6,159 bases of DNA from Anaerolineae bacterium (lineage in GTDB: Bacteria; Chloroflexota; Anaerolineae; B4-G1; SLSP01), in assembly GCA_016934645.1 (NCBI GenBank), contig JAFGSL010000431.1, forward strand, positions 1-6,159, written 5' to 3'. A program made the position numbers and the translations under genes. Below, one piece after another: positions 4,792 through 6,159 of the stretch. Below the pieces are notes generated by a model. The model had not been told where the DNA came from and did no database searches. It saw only the letters and a program-made list of their open reading frames with translations. Position 1 is the first letter of the stretch; each line of letters begins with the position of its first letter.

Positions 4792-6159
4792 ATGCATTAC
4801 CGCGATCTCGTACAATTTGACCCTATCGAGAGTATCATCCAGTTGCGCGATGCGGATGTCCTCTCCGAAGCACAACATCTGGTGCGGACGTATGTGATCT
4901 CTGACCGTATGGCCGAGCAACTGACGAATTTGGTCTTTCCTCAGTTGCAGATTCGTACGCCGCACGATAACAGGGGTGTGCTCGTGGTGGGGAATTACGG
5001 TACTGGCAAGTCGCACTTGATGTCTGCGCTTTCGGCGGTGGCGGAATATCCTGAGTGTGTGCCGTTACTCAACCATCCGGTAGTACGCGAAGCGGCAGAA
5101 AGCATCGGCGGGCAATTTAAAGTCGTCCGCACCGAAGTGGGAGGCGTGACCGGCAGCCTGCGCGATATGCTGCTCCGTGATTTGGAGGAGGCGCTGGCGG
5201 GGTGGGGAACACCTTATACATTCCCACCGGCGGATCAGGTGACGAACAACAAGGGACCACTTATCGAGGCGCTGCAGGGGTTCCGCCAACGCTATCCCGA
5301 TCAGGGTATTTTGCTGGTGGTGGATGAACTGCTGGACTACCTCCGTACCCGTGAGGAGCGCGCCTTGATCCTCGATTTAGGTTTCTTGCGCGAATTGGGT
5401 GAGGTGTGCAAGGCGACCCCGTTCCGCTTCCTGGCAGGTGTGCAGGAGACGCTTTTTGATAACCCGCGCTTTGCTTTTGTGGCACAGCAGTTGCGTCGTG
5501 TGCGTGACCGCTTTGAGCAGGTGCGCATCGCGCGCGAGGATATTGCCTATGTGGTGGCGCATCGTTTGCTCAAGAAGGACGATACGCAATTGGCTTGGAT
5601 TACCGAGCACTTGCGCCAGTTTACGCCTCTTTATGGGCGATTGGCCGAGCGTCTGGATGAATTCGTCCGGCTTTTCCCCATCCATCCGGCTTACATCGAA
5701 ACGTTTGAACGGGTTTATGTTGCCGAGAAGCGCGAGGTGCTCAAGACCTTTAGCCAGGCGATGCGGGCATTGTTGGATCAGGATGTGCCCGCCGACCGGC
5801 CCGGCTTGATTTCCTACGATCACTATTGGGACCTGCTGCGCGAAAATCCGAGTATGAGAAGCCTGCCGCAGGTGAGCGCGGTGATCGACCGCAGCCAGGT
5901 GTTGGAAGGTCGCGTGCAGCACGCCTACACCCGCCCCCACTTACAGGCATTGGCTGAGCGCCTCGTCCACGCGCTCAGCGTGCAGCGGTTGACCACCGGC
6001 GATATCCGTGCCAAGTTAGGCGTGACCGCCGAGGAATTGCGCGACGGATTGTGCCTGTATACGCCGATGCCGGAATATTCGGCGGAGTTTCTGTTGGATC
6101 AGGTGCAGGTGGCGTTGCGGGAGATTATGCGTACTGTCAGCGGACAATATATTTCCTTC
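4792..6159 (+). CDS. brxC: BREX ATPase BrxC/PglY-like (DUF6079-type), N-terminal 456 residues, 3'-truncated
   Basis: The frame is open from the ATG to the last base, giving 456 codons of a protein family usually about 1,200 residues long. The start is [22 protein letters not shown], shown here only by its core [17 protein letters not shown], followed by [14 protein letters not shown]. Walker A is GNYGTGKS at residues 67-74 within [16 protein letters not shown], a hallmark of BrxC/PglY ATPases. Walker B is ILLVVDE at 173-179, with DELLDYL following. A later [13 protein letters not shown] segment (about 217-229) and [11 protein letters not shown] fit the AAA-type core; residues about 430-456 ([19 protein letters not shown]) match the family's conserved region after a winged-helix-like segment. 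In BREX this large ATPase is a core component needed for phage resistance, acting in the cytoplasm with PglX methyltransferase and PglZ. The preceding brxF-like gene points to type 3. Other large DUF6079 proteins occur in related defence islands, so the subtype depends on genes to the right. Confidence 0.88.
   Translation, partial: MHYRDLVQFDPIESIIQLRDADVLSEAQHLVRTYVISDRMAEQLTNLVFPQLQIRTPHDNRGVLVVGNYGTGKSHLMSALSAVAEYPECVPLLNHPVVREAAESIGGQFKVVRTEVGGVTGSLRDMLLRDLEEALAGWGTPYTFPPADQVTNNKGPLIEALQGFRQRYPDQGILLVVDELLDYLRTREERALILDLGFLRELGEVCKATPFRFLAGVQETLFDNPRFAFVAQQLRRVRDRFEQVRIAREDIAYVVAHRLLKKDDTQLAWITEHLRQFTPLYGRLAERLDEFVRLFPIHPAYIETFERVYVAEKREVLKTFSQAMRALLDQDVPADRPGLISYDHYWDLLRENPSMRSLPQVSAVIDRSQVLEGRVQHAYTRPHLQALAERLVHALSVQRLTTGDIRAKLGVTAEELRDGLCLYTPMPEYSAEFLLDQVQVALREIMRTVSGQYISF

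Noticed and set aside
5377..5940. 187-codon open frame on the minus strand
   Set aside because: It is antisense to the BREX ATPase, whose own frame is continuous with Walker motifs; no family resemblance or start signal was seen.
1..6159. tRNA, rRNA, insertion sequence or integrase genes near the defence locus
   Set aside because: No cloverleaf with a conserved T-arm, no transposase or integrase motifs and no terminal inverted repeats with target duplications were seen in the window.

Overview
The window looks like a chromosomal segment from a member of the Chloroflexota, most likely Anaerolineae-like. The main reason is that two unrelated predicted secreted proteins end in the same short tail, IYLPLV(L/M)R, which I associate with exported proteins of that phylum. 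Moderate-to-high GC coding DNA, LVIVD-repeat and DUF11-type extracellular modules and strong AAGGAGG ribosome binding sites fit but do not prove this.

The left half (1-3770) is a convergent pair of genes for surface or secreted proteins. Bases 1-1173 (+) hold the 3' part of a multi-domain beta-rich protein that enters from the left edge. Bases 1434-3770 (-) encode a 778-residue secreted LVIVD-repeat protein with about 14 repeats, a BACON-like C-terminal domain and the same C-terminal tail. The 260 bases between them carry no gene but are dense in GC-rich inverted and direct repeats.

The middle (3771-4217) is a regulatory and remnant zone. An AT-rich divergent intergenic region holds short tandem repeats and an AT-rich inverted repeat. 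Next comes a 32-codon ORF with an excellent ribosome binding site and its own rho-independent terminator. Its product reads as the first 19 or so residues of a nitroreductase joined in frame to the last dozen, so it looks like a gene that lost its middle.

The right part (4160-6159) is the left end of a phage-defence locus, most consistent with BREX type 3. An extended -10 promoter with a perfect palindrome directly upstream drives a brxF-like gene (4218-4676). After a 115-base gap comes the first 456 codons of a BrxC/PglY-like (DUF6079-type) ATPase with intact Walker A and B motifs, running off the right edge. From known type 3 loci one would expect pglX, brxH, pglZ and brxA further right, but none is visible here. 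The BrxF-like protein keeps the family's C-terminal signature but has no recognisable Walker A P-loop, which is the most notable molecular oddity of the window.
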